Assembly (NCBI GenBank): GCA_001604035.1
Contig: LVAK01000260.1
Location: forward strand, 1 to 38,947
Direction of reading: 5' to 3'
DNA length: 38,947 nt
Origin: Clostridiales bacterium Firm_05
GTDB lineage: Bacteria > Bacillota > Clostridia > Oscillospirales > Ruminococcaceae
Part shown: piece by piece, positions 7,683 to 16,000 of the stretch
How positions within the stretch are numbered: position 1 is the first letter of the stretch
Layout: every line of letters starts with the position of its first letter
The notes under the pieces: model-generated
Told to the model about the DNA's origin: nothing
Databases searched by the model: none
What the model saw: only the letters and a program-made list of their open reading frames with translations
Program-made: the position numbers and the translations under genes

Positions 7683-8327
7683 ATGAAGATACTCATTGCC
7701 GTACCGACATTTGAAACGATCTACCCTGATACCTACAAGGGGATCTGGGATCTCGACAAGTGCGGACATGAAGTGTTGTTCGACTCCGTACGCGGATACG
7801 ACGTAGCAACGGCCAGGAACCGTATCGCACAGAAAGCGATTGACCTGGGTACCGACTACGTGCTGATGGTGGACAACGATGTGACGCTGCCGAAGGATGC
7901 GCTGAAGCTGCTTCTGGAGAACGCACACGAAGTCAACCTGGGGTATTACGCACACCGGGATACCGACAACATCTACCGTGGCAAAACGTGCATCTGCAAG
8001 AAGTACGATGCGCACGGCAAGGAGTATTACAACTTCCCGCTTGAGTCTGAATACACGGCAGCGGAGATGCACGGCATGGCCGATGCCGGAGTAAAGAAGA
8101 CTGAGGTCCATGGGGGCGGAATGGGATGTGCTCTGATCAGCACGGACGTATTCCGCAAGATACCGTATCCGTGGTATGACTGGGTAAACTACGGAGATGC
8201 CAACAGGGGGATGCTGAGTGAAGATCTCTTCTTCTGCGTCCTGTGTCGGAACTCCGGGTACAAGATCTACGCGGATGTGCGTGTCGGGTGCGGTCACCTG
8301 CTTCGACATGTGCAGTGGCCGGACTGA
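7683..8327 (+). CDS. GT-A fold glycosyltransferase-like protein
   Basis: 214 residues. The N-terminus MKILIAVPTFETIYP, the VATARNRIAQKAI helix and a DND metal/nucleotide motif (residues 64-66, in VLMVDNDVTLP) fit GT2-like GT-A enzymes; GGGMGCALISTDVF and SEDLFFCVLCRNSGYKIYADV resemble the acceptor-side region and the ED motif of that fold. ATG 7683 follows GGAGGAG. It lies between the CDP-glycerol-type transferase and the capsid gene, in the same direction and with tight spacing. Sugar donor and acceptor are unknown; capsid or decoration protein is suggested only by location. Confidence 0.75.
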   Translation: MKILIAVPTFETIYPDTYKGIWDLDKCGHEVLFDSVRGYDVATARNRIAQKAIDLGTDYVLMVDNDVTLPKDALKLLLENAHEVNLGYYAHRDTDNIYRGKTCICKKYDAHGKEYYNFPLESEYTAAEMHGMADAGVKKTEVHGGGMGCALISTDVFRKIPYPWYDWVNYGDANRGMLSEDLFFCVLCRNSGYKIYADVRVGCGHLLRHVQWPD

Positions 8328-8341
8328 GTTTTCATTTGCCG

Positions 8342-8365
8342 GTCACTACAACGAAATGTAGTGAC
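8342..8365 (+). promoter_or_regulatory. Hairpin before the major capsid gene
   Basis: GTCACTACA-ACGAAA-TGTAGTGAC gives nine perfect base pairs. No U-run follows, so termination is unlikely. It stands between the low-abundance transferase message and the capsid gene, where an RNA stabiliser or processing site would raise capsid mRNA relative to its neighbours. Confidence 0.55.
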
Positions 8366-8399
8366 TGCACACAAAAAATAGCGAAAGGAGATAAATCCT

Positions 8400-9473
8400 A
8401 TGAATCTTATTGAGTTTCGTAAGCTGGTATCGCCCAAGGTAATCGCGGCGAACTGGACCGAGGCGATCAGCAACCAGATTCCCTACCTGGGTGAAACCCT
8501 GTTCCCGTCCAAGCAGAAGGCCGGTCTCGACCTGAAGTGGATCAAGGGAGCCAAGGGCCTGCCTGTTTCCCTGATGCCCAGCGCGTTTGACGCCAAGGCG
8601 ACCTTCCGGAGCCGTGAAGGCTTCAAGTTCACCGAGACCGAGATGCCCTTCTTCCGTGAAGGCTTCAAGATCAAGGAGAAGGATCGTCAGGAAATCCTGC
8701 GGATCCGCGAGGCGAACGATCCCTACATGAACGACGCCCTGAACCGGGTGTTCGACGACGCTGCCAACCTGCTGGACGGCGCCCTGGTCGTGCCGGAACG
8801 CATGATCATGCAGCTGCTGTTCCCTGAGAACGGCGATGCCGGCATCACCATCGAAGCCAACGGCGTGTCCTACGTCTACGACTACGATCCCGGCGACACC
8901 TGGAAGACCTCCAACTACATGGAGATCTCGTCCTCCTACACCTGGGATAAGCCGGAAGCGGCGGATCCTCTGGGCGACGTTCAGAGGGCCCAGGACAAGA
9001 TCAAGGCGCAGGGCGGTGTTGGTACCATCCTGGCGATGAACAACAACACCTTCAAGCTGTTCCGCGCCATCAAGCAGATCAAGGACCTGTTCCTGACCAT
9101 CAACGGCCAGGCGCTGGGTGTCCTGACTGATCCGCAGATCGTCAGCGTGCTGAAGTCCACCCTGCAGCTGGATGGCATTGTCGTGTACGACAAGCAGTAC
9201 AAGGACGAAGACGGCGTGACCCACTCCTTCGTGCCGGATGGCTACGTTGCCGTTCTGCCGGCCGGCCCGCTGGGCAACACCTGGCGCGGCACGACTCCCG
9301 AGGAAGCTGACCTGATGGGAAGCGGCCAGGCGGATGTCGCGGTGGTCAACCAGGGTATTGCGATCACCCAGATCGTGGACGCCCATCCCGTCAACATCAA
9401 CACCTTCGCTTCCGAGATCGTCCTGCCCAGCTTTGAGCGGATGAACGAGGTTGCCGTCATCAAGGTGAAGTGA
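8400..9473 (+). CDS. Major capsid protein (HK97-fold, phage capsid E-like)
   Basis: 357 residues. Character of the capsid E family: LVSPKVIAANWTEAISN at the start, IKEKDRQEILRIREANDP for the spine-helix region, GVSYVYDY, then VYDKQYKDEDGV, FVPDGYVAVLPAGPLGNTWRGTTPEE and VLPSFERMNEVAVIKVK at the end. Strong ribosome binding site (GAAAGGAG) before ATG 8400. There is no N-terminal delta domain, in keeping with a separate scaffold gene. It is flanked on both sides by strong hairpins. Confidence 0.9.
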   Translation: MNLIEFRKLVSPKVIAANWTEAISNQIPYLGETLFPSKQKAGLDLKWIKGAKGLPVSLMPSAFDAKATFRSREGFKFTETEMPFFREGFKIKEKDRQEILRIREANDPYMNDALNRVFDDAANLLDGALVVPERMIMQLLFPENGDAGITIEANGVSYVYDYDPGDTWKTSNYMEISSSYTWDKPEAADPLGDVQRAQDKIKAQGGVGTILAMNNNTFKLFRAIKQIKDLFLTINGQALGVLTDPQIVSVLKSTLQLDGIVVYDKQYKDEDGVTHSFVPDGYVAVLPAGPLGNTWRGTTPEEADLMGSGQADVAVVNQGIAITQIVDAHPVNINTFASEIVLPSFERMNEVAVIKVK

Positions 9474-9481
9474 TGATTTTC

Positions 9482-9511
9482 CCCGGCGGCATGGTAACAC
9501 GTGCCGCCGGG
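9482..9511 (+). promoter_or_regulatory. Strong hairpin after the capsid gene
   Basis: CCCGGCGGCA pairs perfectly with TGCCGCCGGG around TGGTAACACG, starting nine bases after the capsid stop. There is no U-run. It can protect the capsid mRNA from 3' decay or cause partial termination to lower downstream genes. Confidence 0.65.
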
Positions 9512-9538
9512 ATAACCCATAGAAAGGGGTATTTAACC

Positions 9539-9805
9539 ATGAAGGTTAGAGCCAAGTGGTCGATCAAAGACGCTTCCGGATGGCACGATGCCGGTGAAGT
9601 GTTCGATACGGAATCCGATCTCGGAAACGCGGTGGAGGTGCTGGATGCGCCAAAGAAACCCGCGCCCGTGAAGAAAGCGGAACCGGAACCTGAACCCAAA
9701 GCGGAACCGGAACCCAAATCTGATCCGGAAGAAAAGCCGGAAGCGGATCCCGTAAAGGAACCCGCGAAGCCGCGCAGCACCACACGGCGCAAGGCCAGCA
9801 AGTAA
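9539..9805 (+). CDS. Small head-associated protein with a Pro/Glu/Lys-rich tail
   Basis: 88 residues. The first about 37 residues (MKVRAKWSIKDASGWHDAGEVF) look like the small beta domain found in short phage proteins next to capsid genes. The rest is a low-complexity run of Pro, Glu, Lys and Ala (PEPEPKAEPEPK) ending in a basic TTRRKASK tip. Start at ATG 9539 behind AAAGGGG; the frame open back to 9470 runs through the hairpin and is not used. Structural or assembly role unknown. Confidence 0.65.
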   Translation: MKVRAKWSIKDASGWHDAGEVFDTESDLGNAVEVLDAPKKPAPVKKAEPEPEPKAEPEPKSDPEEKPEADPVKEPAKPRSTTRRKASK

Positions 9806-9823
9806 CGAAAGGAGGCGGACAGA

Positions 9824-10147
9824 ATGACGGACGCGGAAAAAATTTCCCGGCTCAGGCTGATGATTGACAGTCCGGAGGAGGATTCTGAAACTCTGTCCGT
9901 TTACCTGAAGCTCGCCGGCGATGCGATACTCAACCAGATGTACCCATTCACAGAGGATTATACCGGGCTGGCTGTTCCGCCACGGTATGAATCAGTGCAG
10001 CTGAAGATAGGTAGCTACCTATACCTGAAACGCGGTGCGGAAGGGCAAATCCAGCATATCGAAAACGGAATCCACCGGAATTACGGTTCGGCGGACGTTC
10101 CGAAAGACATGCTGAAGGATGTCATTCCATACTGCCACGTGATCTGA
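9824..10147 (+). CDS. Head-tail connector protein (gp6/adaptor-like)
   Basis: 107 residues, mostly helical: KISRLRLMIDSPEED, LKLAGDAILNQMYPF, then an ESVQLKIGSYLYLKRGAEGQ helix and a short C-terminal tail. This matches phage adaptor proteins that bind beneath the portal. AAGGAGGCGG precedes ATG 9824. It starts a canonical series: adaptor, head closure, HK97 gp10-like, tail terminator, tail tube. Confidence 0.8.
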   Translation: MTDAEKISRLRLMIDSPEEDSETLSVYLKLAGDAILNQMYPFTEDYTGLAVPPRYESVQLKIGSYLYLKRGAEGQIQHIENGIHRNYGSADVPKDMLKDVIPYCHVI

Positions 10148-10159
10148 GGCGGTGACTGT

Positions 10160-10573
10160 ATGGGACGGAAAGGAATGCATCTCCTTCGCAGGAATGAGAC
10201 GGTATTCGAGTATCTGCCGCCGGACGGCGTAACGTCTGACCTGAACGAATTTGGGCAGCACACGGGGGAAAGATACCCGGTACACAGGGATCCTGTTCAG
10301 TACCGCGGGAACATCTCCACGCCGAGCGGAGTCGTGAGCAATGAGTTCTTCGGAACGGACACGAGATACACCCATGTTCTGGTGATGAGCGACCCGGACG
10401 TTGATATCAGCGAGCTGGGGATGATTCGCTGGAAAGGGGATCTGTATGAGATCCGCGCGGTGCGGCCCAGCATCAATACATTCAGCGCCGCGCTTCGCAA
10501 GAAGACGGCAAACCGCGCTGAACCCTGGGAGGATGAAACTCCTGCGAATAGTGGATCGGAGGTAGGCGGATGA
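10160..10573 (+). CDS. Head closure (stopper) protein
   Basis: 137 residues. A small beta-barrel-like sequence (RRNETVFEYLPPDG, YPVHRDPVQYRGNIS, MIRWKGDLYEIRAV) with an acidic disordered tail. In this gene order the second connector is the stopper that keeps DNA in the head and docks the tail. GAGGCGGTG lies before ATG 10160. It overlaps the next gene by 4 bases (ATGA). Confidence 0.7.
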   Translation: MGRKGMHLLRRNETVFEYLPPDGVTSDLNEFGQHTGERYPVHRDPVQYRGNISTPSGVVSNEFFGTDTRYTHVLVMSDPDVDISELGMIRWKGDLYEIRAVRPSINTFSAALRKKTANRAEPWEDETPANSGSEVGG

Positions 10574-11079
10574 GCTACAAAGTGCTGAAATCCATCAACA
10601 TGGAGCTCAGCACGCAGTCCATCAACAACGCGATCCGTGAGATCCGCGAATTCAGGAAGCAGCTGAAAGACATCTGCTGGGAGCTCGTAAAAGTACTGGC
10701 CATGGAAGGCGTCGAGATCGCAAAGATGCAGGTTGCCTCCCTGGAAGCAGTGGACACAGGCGAGCTGGAAAACAGCATCCAAGGCCTGTTCTTTCCGCAG
10801 GAACGTGTGGGATATGTGATTGCCGACTGTAAGTACGCCATCTACGTGGAGTACGGAACAGGCATAATCGGCCAGAGCGCTCCGCACCCGGAAGCGGAAG
10901 GAAAATGGGACTACGATGTACGCGGCCACGGTATCGAAGGATGGGTGTACAAAAGCGACAAGGATGGGGAATTCCACTGGACAGTGGGTTATATCTCCAG
11001 GCCGTTTATGTACAACACCATGCGATGGCTGGAAGAAGCTGCTCCGGATAGAATGGCTGCTTTACTGGCACAGATGTAA
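10570..11079 (+). CDS. HK97 gp10-like head-tail joining protein
   Basis: 169 residues. An N-terminal helix is followed by AKMQVASLEAVDTGELENSIQ (the family's TGxLxxSI motif), YAIYVEYGTG (the YAxYVEYGT motif) and RPFMYNTMRWLEE near the end. These three blocks in order are diagnostic of the HK97 gp10/tail-completion family. The start overlaps the upstream stop, so the two are translated together. Confidence 0.87.
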   Translation: MSYKVLKSINMELSTQSINNAIREIREFRKQLKDICWELVKVLAMEGVEIAKMQVASLEAVDTGELENSIQGLFFPQERVGYVIADCKYAIYVEYGTGIIGQSAPHPEAEGKWDYDVRGHGIEGWVYKSDKDGEFHWTVGYISRPFMYNTMRWLEEAAPDRMAALLAQM

Positions 11080-11091
11080 GAGGTGATTGGA

Positions 11092-11487
11092 ATGAACGAT
11101 TTTGAAGTTGAAATCTTTAATGAGGTTTATTCTGTCGCCGCTCCGCTGTGCGCAAAGAATCATTTTATCAGCAAGCGCGTTGTGAATCCAGTTGGTCTTC
11201 CGGCCGGATCCATGATCGAGATCGGGAACGATACGGTCCGGGAACGGCAGAGCTCCACACCGAAGGAAAATTACTCGCTGATCACTTACCAGTTCGACGG
11301 GTACGCGCTGACGAAGCGCGAGTGCCGGCAGCTGTTCAAGGCTGTTGACGAAAAAATGATCAGCATGAATTTCTCCAGGATCAGCGGGCAGTACATTGAT
11401 AACCCCGGGAATCTGGATGTCGTAAGGTACACGGCCAGGTACCAGGCAGTAATCGACCAGAACGGAACGATCTACCGCAGGACATAA
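11092..11487 (+). CDS. Tail terminator-like protein
   Basis: 131 residues of mixed alpha/beta character (LITYQFDGYALTKRECRQLFKAVDEKM, NLDVVRYTARYQAVID). Its place between the gp10-like and tail-tube genes is that of the ring protein that ends tail polymerisation. ATG 11092 is preferred over GTG 11083 because AGAGGTGAT lies just upstream and overlaps that GTG. Sequence alone would not identify it. Confidence 0.65.
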   Translation: MNDFEVEIFNEVYSVAAPLCAKNHFISKRVVNPVGLPAGSMIEIGNDTVRERQSSTPKENYSLITYQFDGYALTKRECRQLFKAVDEKMISMNFSRISGQYIDNPGNLDVVRYTARYQAVIDQNGTIYRRT

Positions 11488-11513
11488 CTACCTGGCAACT
11501 CGATATCCCGAAG

Positions 11514-11559
11514 ACGCATGATTGCGAGTTTGGATTCTATCCACGCATCCATGCGTTTT
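11514..11559 (+). promoter_or_regulatory. Compound hairpin before the tail tube gene
   Basis: ACGCATG (11514-11520) pairs with CATGCGT (11550-11556); inside, TGCG pairs with CGCA and GGAT with ATCC around TCT. TTTT follows. It may be a leaky terminator or a stabilising 5' element for the abundant tail-tube message. Confidence 0.6.
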
Positions 11560-11592
11560 CACAAAATCCTGAAAGAAAGAGAGGTTGCGAGC

Positions 11593-12039
11593 ATGTCTAA
11601 CTCTGTACAGGGAATTTCCACTTATCAGACTTACCTGATGGTGAAGACCACGTCTGCGGGCAGTTACGAGAAGGTCGTTGACATCACGTCCTTCCCGGAT
11701 CTGATTCCCCCGAACGAACGGATCGACATCACCACTCTGTCCGATGCGATGCGGAAGTACATCAAGGGCATCGGCGACACGTCCGAGCAGACCTACGGCG
11801 CGAACTACACGCCCGAGAACTACGCGGCGGTGGAAGATCTGGCGGACCACCAGTACGACTACGCTCTCTGGTTTGGCGCGTCCGGTTCTGCCGGCTCCGA
11901 GGTTCCGGATGGCCACAACGGCAAGTTCGAGTGGACCGGCGACATCTCCGTTGGCATCAACGGCGGTTCGGTCAACGAAGCTGTCGGCATGACCATCACC
12001 TGCGTGCCCAGCACCGTCATCACGGCGGACGTCGACTGA
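11593..12039 (+). CDS. Major tail tube protein
   Basis: 148 residues. Begins MSNSVQGISTYQTYLMVKTT, then VVDITSFPDLIPPNERIDITTLSDAMRKYIKGI and a beta-rich end (NGKFEWTGDISVGINGGSVNEAVGMTITCVPST). These match tail-tube proteins of Firmicutes siphoviruses. Start chosen at ATG 11593 with GAGAGG 8 bases away; the frame back to 11518 runs through the hairpin. Followed by a strong hairpin, as expected for a high-copy product. Confidence 0.85.
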   Translation: MSNSVQGISTYQTYLMVKTTSAGSYEKVVDITSFPDLIPPNERIDITTLSDAMRKYIKGIGDTSEQTYGANYTPENYAAVEDLADHQYDYALWFGASGSAGSEVPDGHNGKFEWTGDISVGINGGSVNEAVGMTITCVPSTVITADVD

Positions 12040-12045
12040 CAATCT

Positions 12046-12080
12046 GCACAGGGAGGGAGGTAACCCCTTCCTCCCTGTGC
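12046..12080 (+). terminator. Strong hairpin after the tail tube gene (attenuator-like)
   Basis: GCACAGGGAGG pairs with CCTCCCTGTGC, eleven base pairs, six bases after the tail-tube stop. No clear U-run follows (GGGTGTCACA), so complete termination is unlikely; it probably reduces transcription into the low-copy chaperone and tape measure genes or protects the tube mRNA. Confidence 0.55.
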
Positions 12081-12160
12081 GGGTGTCACATATATGGCTG
12101 GCATAGATATGCCGAAAAATAAAAGTGTCTGAACACCAGACGAGAAAGGAAGGCAAGCCA

Positions 12161-12508
12161 ATGGCTGCGATTACTGAAAAGGATTTTACCCGTGTAACAC
12201 TCCGGGACAATGAAGGCAACAAGTACACGCTGGAATTCAACGCCCGCGTGGTGAAGAGCATGGAACGGAACGGGTTCGTGATCAACTCCGACTATCCGTA
12301 CACCATGGTCGAGAAACTGTTCGTCGGTGCTTTCCAGATGCACCACAAGGGTATGCCGCCAGAGAAGATCATGAAGATCTGGGACGAGCAGAACAAGAAG
12401 GAAGAGCTGCTCGGCGCACTGATCAAGCTCTATCTGAAGCCCGTTGAGGACCTCATGAAAGACGGCGCCGTGGATGAAGATGAAGACCCTACGTGGGCGA
12501 CCGACTGA
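12161..12508 (+). CDS. Tail assembly chaperone, first frame
   Basis: 115 residues. Its position between tail tube and tape measure, its small size, helical content (KSMERNGFVIN, VEKLFVGAFQMHHKG, PEKIMKIWDEQNKKEELLGALIKLYLKPVEDLM) and an acidic end mark the first tail assembly chaperone. The start is ATG 12161 behind AAAGGAAGG. It overlaps the next frame by 16 bases in the -1 direction, like the gpG/gpGT pair of lambda. Confidence 0.78.
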   Translation: MAAITEKDFTRVTLRDNEGNKYTLEFNARVVKSMERNGFVINSDYPYTMVEKLFVGAFQMHHKGMPPEKIMKIWDEQNKKEELLGALIKLYLKPVEDLMKDGAVDEDEDPTWATD

Positions 12509-12975
12509 TTTGGGAGGAAGAACCCCAGCAGGCGGAGCCCAGACCGTATGGTGATATTTTCGATCAATTCCTTCCGGAGTATATGGCTATTGGGATGACG
12601 TATGACGAGTACTGGGACGGCGAGTTTGGAACCAAACGCGCGGCCCGGAAAGCGTACGAAATCCGGATGAAGAATGAGCAGATGATGGTGGACCGGCAGA
12701 ACTGGTACATGGGACAGTACATCATGTCCGCCCTGAATGCCACACCGCTGCTCGTGGCAGGGTTGAATGTAAAGCCTTCCACGAATCTGCCAAAGTACAT
12801 CGAAAAGCCGATCCTCGAAACAGCCGAGGACAAGAAGAAGGAAGAAGATCAGAAAACCAAGGAAGAAAACCAGCAGAAGATGGCAATGGCAATGTTCCAG
12901 GCGATGGCCTCCCAGTTCAATAAGAGGTTCAGGAAGAAGGAACAGGAAGCCAAGGCGGAATCTGCTGAGAAGTAA
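12493..12975 (+). CDS. Tail assembly chaperone, second frame
   Basis: 160 residues with FLPEYMAIGMTYDEYWDGE near the N-terminus, typical of second-frame chaperones, and a basic, Gln- and Lys-rich coiled coil at the end. It can start at GTG 12493 inside the end of the first chaperone, or be made by a -1 frameshift: the frame is open from 12484. No canonical X-XXY-YYZ slippery heptamer is visible in 12484-12508, which favours coupled restart, but the ribosome binding site for the GTG is weak. Together the two proteins chaperone the tape measure during tail assembly. Confidence 0.75.
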   Translation: MGDRLIWEEEPQQAEPRPYGDIFDQFLPEYMAIGMTYDEYWDGEFGTKRAARKAYEIRMKNEQMMVDRQNWYMGQYIMSALNATPLLVAGLNVKPSTNLPKYIEKPILETAEDKKKEEDQKTKEENQQKMAMAMFQAMASQFNKRFRKKEQEAKAESAEK

Positions 12976-13005
12976 AATGGGCGCGTCAGCAAGGGAGGAA
13001 AGACT

Positions 13006-16000
13006 ATGCCGGATGTAGGAGTACTGAATTTACAAATCCAGGAGAACTCTGAATTAGCAGTACAAGGTCTGAACAAACTTGATGACGCGCTCATTCGTAT
13101 TAAGCACGCGGTATCTGGCGGAATTAAGCTTTCTCCGGTTGCAACCAGCATTGCGAAGCTCGGCAAGGTTATCAATGACGAAATCAGCGGTTCTACGATC
13201 ACAAAGATCGGCCAACTCGCAGACGAACTGAGCAAACTGAAGGGCCTGGAGAATATCAATATCAAGATCAACACCGGTACCAGCGTAGAAAGCGTCCGGC
13301 AGGCTGTTGAGAAAACAATGGAATCTGTTGGCGGCATCAACGAAGGATTCGACGACGTTGGGCAGCGAGCAGCAGAGACCACGTCGACTGTAAGCAACCT
13401 TGTCGACGAAATGCAGAAGTTGGATCCATCCAAGCTGCCGATCCAGTCTCTCGGCGAAGAGATGGGCGACTCTGCCCGGGATATGGTGCAGTACGGGGAC
13501 ATGATCAAGAAGTCCTTTGAAACCGTACGCGATTCCGGACACATGGGTAATGTTATCTCCCAGGTGCAGGAGTACGGGGAAACCGTGAATGCGATTATCC
13601 CATACCACGAAAACCTGGAAAACACCTGGGAACGGATTGCCGAGCGGATGTCGGAGGCAAAGCAGGAAGCTACAGCGGCAATGACGGCTGCGCCAACGGA
13701 CGGCGTTGTTCTATACAAAACCATCGAAGAAGCAGCCCGCTCCATGGGCATTACTGTGCAAGAAGCGAATAAATTGCTTCAGGAATCAATGCTTAAAGCG
13801 GGCTGGACCCCGCCGACCGTGAGTGTATTCAGCTCGGCTGAGGAAGCAGCACGGTATCTTGGAGTTTCTGTGAGAGAAGCAGAGTCCAATGTTGATGATC
13901 TTCAGCAGCGGGAAGAAGAGGCCAGCGAAGCAACACGATCACTGACAGAACGGCTGCGTGAGCTTGCTCATGCCGCGCGTCATACTCGTTTTGGAAATCT
14001 CCTTGCGAAGCTCGGCCAGATCGCAAGATACCGTTTCCTGCGTTCGATTATCAAGAATGTGACGGAAGGTTTCCGGGAAGGCCTGGAAAACGTATACAAC
14101 TACAGCAAGGCCATCGGAGGCGATCTCGCCCCGGCCATGGACAGTGCGGTATCTTCGCTGCTGCAGATGAAGAACAGCATCGGCGCAGCAGTGTCCCCGC
14201 TGATCCAGTCGCTGATTCCGCTGATGCAGACGCTTGTCGGCTGGTTTATTGAAGGCGTGAATTACCTGAACCAGTTCCTGGCACTCCTGCGCGGACAGAA
14301 AACCTGGACGCGCGCACTGCCGCAAACGGTATCTGCATTCGATAAACAAACGAAGGCAGCCAAGAAGACCGGGAATGCGATTAAAGACCTGTTGGCGGAC
14401 TGGGATGAACTGAACATCATCCAGAGTGAAACCAGCGGGGCAGGCAGTAATACGGGCAAGACCGTTGAAGACTACCTGAACATGTTTGAAGAGGTCAAGG
14501 AGTACGACAGCACGATCAAGGGTCTCGCCGAAGGAATCCAGGAACAGTTCGGCGGAATCATGAACCTTGTGGCCATGATCGGAACGGCAATCGCCGGCTG
14601 GAAGGTATCCACACTTATGACCGGAACGCTGGCTACGTTGGGCGGCCTTATCGCAACGGGCGCAATCATTGACCTGTCGTTCAACCTTACGATGATGCTG
14701 GACAAAGAATACTTCAAGACAGGGGACATTGGCTGGCTGATCGGAGATGTGCTGCAGACAGCAATTGGTGCTTATCTCGCAAACAGGGTAGTCTCTGGCG
14801 TAATCAGCAAGGGCGCCGGAAAGGTAGCCGCGGGTGTCACTCTGACATTGAGTGCGGTTGCGGATATCATCGCGCTCATCGGCAGTGCGGATGTATCTGC
14901 CCTGTCATTAGAAGGAATTCTCACAACAGTGAAGAGCGGCCTGAAGCTCGGCGGAGGATTCGCGCTGTTCGCAATGGCGTCCGGAGTTCCCACCGCAGAG
15001 GCTATTCTGGCCGGTGGTGAAGTTGCGGCAATCGGCATCGGCGCGGTAATTGCAATCAAGGCAATTGCCGATGCGGTAAATACCGGGGAAATCACATTTG
15101 AAACGGTAAAGTCCGGTGTGGCCGGTGCGGTTGCTGCAGGACTTGGCGTGACCGTATTCGAATTGATCGGCGGTGCAACGCTCGGTGCGGCACTTTCAGT
15201 AGGCGGTGTTGCAGCACTGGCAATCGGCGCAGGGTTTGCTGTTGCACTCGGCGTTGTTGCCATGATCCGGAAACAGGATGTCAAGTGGGGGGATATCACT
15301 CTCACAAATGAGCAGGTGCAGGAATTTGTGAACAGCAAGATGTTCACTGTCAGCATTCCTGTGACGGTCAGTATCATCGACGAAAGCCTGACCAACCTTT
15401 CTTCTGACAAGAAAGATATCGAAACGAAGGTTACGGAGGCGCTCGGAACGCTGAACGTAATTAAGCTCGGCGTTGCAAAGGACGAAGACTACACAGAACT
15501 GAAGAAGGCCATCCTGGGCGAGAATATGGATGGATCTGGCGGTATTGTGGGTGCCGTATCCGGATATATTGAAGATGCCAAGAACCTGGGCAAGCTGACA
15601 CTCCAGTTTACGCCGAGTCTTGCCGGATCCGACACAACGGATGCGAGTACATGGTTCACATCCTATACATCCGGCTGGGACAAGGTGGACGAATTCGTCA
15701 AGGCAAAGGGCGCTGCGATCGGTAAGTTGCTGACCACGGAAGAAGGAAAGAAGATCATTGAAAGCACACCCGAAGTACTGGCTGCCCTGATGCAGCAGGT
15801 GTCTGATGTGACGAACGCCATTGCCGGCGCGAAGATCTCTTCGGAAGCATTTGCCAATATGCAGATCCAAATCGGGGACCTGGATAAGGCAAGCTACCAG
15901 CAGGTCATTTCCGCATACTCGGATTATGTCAAAGAACTGACCGAGAAAGAAAGACAGCTTGTCATGCAGCAGTACACCACGCAGGGTGAGCTGGTTGCCG

